64,000 bases of DNA from Streptomyces sp. SID13726 (GTDB lineage Bacteria; Actinomycetota; Actinomycetes; Streptomycetales; Streptomycetaceae), in assembly GCF_010548375.1 (NCBI RefSeq), contig NZ_JAAGLY010000034.1, positions 1 to 64,000 on the forward strand, in the 5' to 3' direction. The position numbers and the translations under genes were made by a program. Positions 62,230-64,000 of this stretch are shown one piece after another (positions within the stretch are counted from its first letter, which is position 1; each line of letters begins with the position of its first letter). The notes under the pieces were generated by a model, which did no database searches, was not told where the DNA came from, and saw nothing but the letters and a program-made list of their open reading frames with translations.

Positions 62230-64000
62230 GTGGCGGAAGAGATGAGTGACGGACAGCCGGAGCCGGAGACCGACGAGGAGCTGGAGGAGCTCCTCCGCTT
62301 CCTGCGGGACGCCCGCGGTTTCGACTTCACCGGCTACAAGCGGTCCTCCCTGGGCCGCCGTATCCGCAAGCGGATGGCCGACGCGGACGCGGCGTCGTAC
62401 GCGGACTACCGCGACCGCCTGGAGACCAACGCGGATGAATTCAACGCCCTGTTCAACACCATCCTGATCAACGTCACCTCGTTCTTCCGCGACCCGGAGG
62501 CCTGGACGTTCCTCCAGCGCGAGGTCCTGCCCGAGCTGCTCGCGCAGAGCGGACCGGACGACGAGATCAGGGTGTGGAGCGCGGGCTGCTCCAGCGGCGA
62601 GGAGGCGTACTCGCTCGCGATCATGTTCGCCGAGGCGCTCGGTCTGGACGAGACCCTCGAACGCGTCAAGATCTACGGCACCGACGTCGACGAGGAGGCC
62701 CTGCGCGACGCCCGCTCCGGCCTCTACCCGGCGAAGGCCCTCGAACCCCTGGCGCCCGAGCTGCGCGAGAGCTACTTCGAGCAGAACGGCGCCCGCTTCG
62801 GATTCCGCCCCGACCTGCGCCGCAGGGTCATCTTCGGCCGCCACGACATCACCCGGGACGCCCCGATCTCCCGGCTCGATCTGCTCGTGTGCCGCAACGC
62901 GCTGATGTACTTCAACGTCGAGACCCAGACCCAGATCGTGGACCGCTTCCACTTCGCCCTGCGCGAGGGCGGCTTCCTCTTCCTCGGCAAGGCCGAGATG
63001 CTGCTCAACGACGTCGACCGGTTCGACGTGCTGAGCATGCGTCAGCGGGTGTTCCGGCGGCGCCCCGGCGAGGCGGCCGCGCCGCACGTCCCCGCCCCGG
63101 TGAAGATCCGCGCGGGGATGAACTCCGACGTGCACACCGTGGCCCGGCACCGGCAGCTGCGCGACCTCATCCTCGACGCGACCCCGAGCCCCGCGGTGGC
63201 CGTCGACACCGAGGGCACCGTCATCCACGTCAACAACCACGCCCGCCTCCAGTTCGGCCTGACCGGCAACGACGTGGGCCGCCCCTTCCAGGACCTGGAG
63301 ATCTCCTACCGGCCCGTCGAACTGCGCTCCCTGATCGAGCAGGCCGGGCACGAGCGCCGCACCCTGCGGGTCAACGGCGCCGAACGCCGGACCAGCGAGG
63401 ACTCCCAGTTCTTCGACATCCTCGTCCAGCCGCTGACCGGCCCGGACGGGCTCACCGTGGCCACCAACATCACCTTCACCGACGTCACGGTCGCCACCCA
63501 GCTCAGATCCGAGATCAAACGGGTCCGCGAGGACCTGGAGACGGCGTACGAAGAACTCCAGTCGACGAACGAGGAGTTGGAGACCACCAACGAGGAACTC
63601 CAGTCCAGCATCGAGGAGCTGGAGACGACCAACGAGGAACTCCAGTCCACGAACGAGGAGTTGGAGACCACCAACGAGGAACTCCAGTCCGGCAACGAGG
63701 AACTGGAGACCATGAACGAGGAACTGCGGGTCCGTACCGAGGAACTGGACCAGGCCCGCTCGTTCCTGGAGGCCGTGCTGACCTCGATCGCCGCGGGAGT
63801 CGTCGTCCTCGACCGGGAGTTCAAGGTCAGGAGCTGGAGCCGGGGCGCCGTCGAACTGTGGGGGCTGCGGTCCGACGAGGTCCTGGACCGGCCCTTCTTC
63901 GGCCTGGACTTCGGGCTGCCCACGGAGAAGCTCCGCGAGGCCGTCCAGCGGTGCGTCGAGGAGCGCGAGCACGGGGTGCCGATCTCGGTACCGGCGGTCA
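62230..64000 (+). CDS. CheR methyltransferase fused to PAS domains (runs off the window)
   Basis: At least 590 residues from a GTG at 62230; an ATG at 62242 is the alternative. CheR N-domain: LLRFLRDARGFDFTGYKRSS, then LGRRIRKRM. SAM-binding: VWSAGCSSGEEAYSLAIMFA, KIYGTDVDEEALRDARSGLY, DLLVCRNALMYFN and GGFLFLGKAEML. A PAS-like domain (about 305-400: PSPAVAVDTEGTVIHVNNHA) follows. A coiled coil (about 430-510) is built of ELQSTNEELETTNEEL repeats. A second PAS (LTSIAAGVVVLDREFKVRSW) continues past 64000, where a kinase domain could follow. Paired with the CheB-type gene 5 bp upstream. Confidence 0.92.
   Translation, partial: MAEEMSDGQPEPETDEELEELLRFLRDARGFDFTGYKRSSLGRRIRKRMADADAASYADYRDRLETNADEFNALFNTILINVTSFFRDPEAWTFLQREVLPELLAQSGPDDEIRVWSAGCSSGEEAYSLAIMFAEALGLDETLERVKIYGTDVDEEALRDARSGLYPAKALEPLAPELRESYFEQNGARFGFRPDLRRRVIFGRHDITRDAPISRLDLLVCRNALMYFNVETQTQIVDRFHFALREGGFLFLGKAEMLLNDVDRFDVLSMRQRVFRRRPGEAAAPHVPAPVKIRAGMNSDVHTVARHRQLRDLILDATPSPAVAVDTEGTVIHVNNHARLQFGLTGNDVGRPFQDLEISYRPVELRSLIEQAGHERRTLRVNGAERRTSEDSQFFDILVQPLTGPDGLTVATNITFTDVTVATQLRSEIKRVREDLETAYEELQSTNEELETTNEELQSSIEELETTNEELQSTNEELETTNEELQSGNEELETMNEELRVRTEELDQARSFLEAVLTSIAAGVVVLDREFKVRSWSRGAVELWGLRSDEVLDRPFFGLDFGLPTEKLREAVQRCVEEREHGVPISVPAV

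Noticed and set aside
63520..63740. Periodic DNA repeats suggesting a CRISPR-like or tandem array
   Set aside because: They are in frame within the CheR-PAS gene and encode a NEEL(E/Q)-type coiled coil known from CheR hybrids.

Overview
The window is high-GC actinobacterial chromosome, almost certainly Streptomyces. Third positions are strongly G/C, GTG and TTG starts and GTGA/TGATG overlaps are common, a rare TTA codon is present, and the gene order follows the known glnII - maltose/amylase - glnE - glnA2 - nadE neighbourhood of S. coelicolor (synteny recalled from knowledge of that genome, not searched).

Left part (1-6116): the end of an IS630-type transposase abuts the 3' end of nadE (NAD synthetase). 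After a small membrane protein come a secreted sedolisin-type protease and a DUF3105/DUF305 membrane-protein pair. glnA2 (6399-7760) encodes the glutamine-synthetase-like gamma-glutamylpolyamine synthetase.

7761-15137 looks like a decayed integrated island. The last 88 bp of glnA2 recur at 15138-15225, still spelling the same C-terminus and followed by a hairpin terminator. Just inside the left repeat lies the C-terminal scrap of a tyrosine integrase. The island holds DUF6415, DUF6879 and Scr1/DUF5753 (XRE) type genes. It also holds a conspicuously lower-GC two-gene operon (11005-13407): a LOTUS/OST-HTH plus UPF0158-like protein and a 450-residue partner of unknown function, with long palindromes on both sides. 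A small membrane-anchored beta-rich protein with a TTA codon lies further right. This is the best candidate in the window for an undescribed system.

15292-24034 is core chromosome: VOC and PPOX proteins, a LuxR regulator, a lipoprotein, glnE (GS adenylyltransferase), a LysR/EamA divergent pair and a PAP2 membrane enzyme. 24175-42058 is a starch/maltodextrin cluster: malR, malEFG, an alpha-glucosidase, two divergent secreted alpha-amylases (one with tandem CBM20), a GH30 glycanase with a perfect CebR box, and an 1801-residue amylase-pullulanase. Secreted enzymes cut alpha-glucan, MalEFG imports the maltodextrins, the cytoplasmic GH13 enzyme yields glucose, and MalR-type operators appear in the promoters.

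42132-53739 carries a receiver-GAF-PP2C phosphatase, a CHMI-type isomerase, a TetR regulator, a di-iron-like protein paired with a ferredoxin reductase, a sigma-like membrane protein, a TPR protein, lipoproteins, a DUF1996 protein and a NarL-type two-component system. 54017-64000 starts with glnII (GSII), then DUF6891, a receiverless OmpR-type wHTH protein preceded by a possible Cys-Cys leader peptide, an ArsC-like protein, an HTH_42/AlkZ-like protein, DUF2252, and a CheB/CheR-PAS pair that runs off the window. No tRNA, rRNA or CRISPR array was seen.
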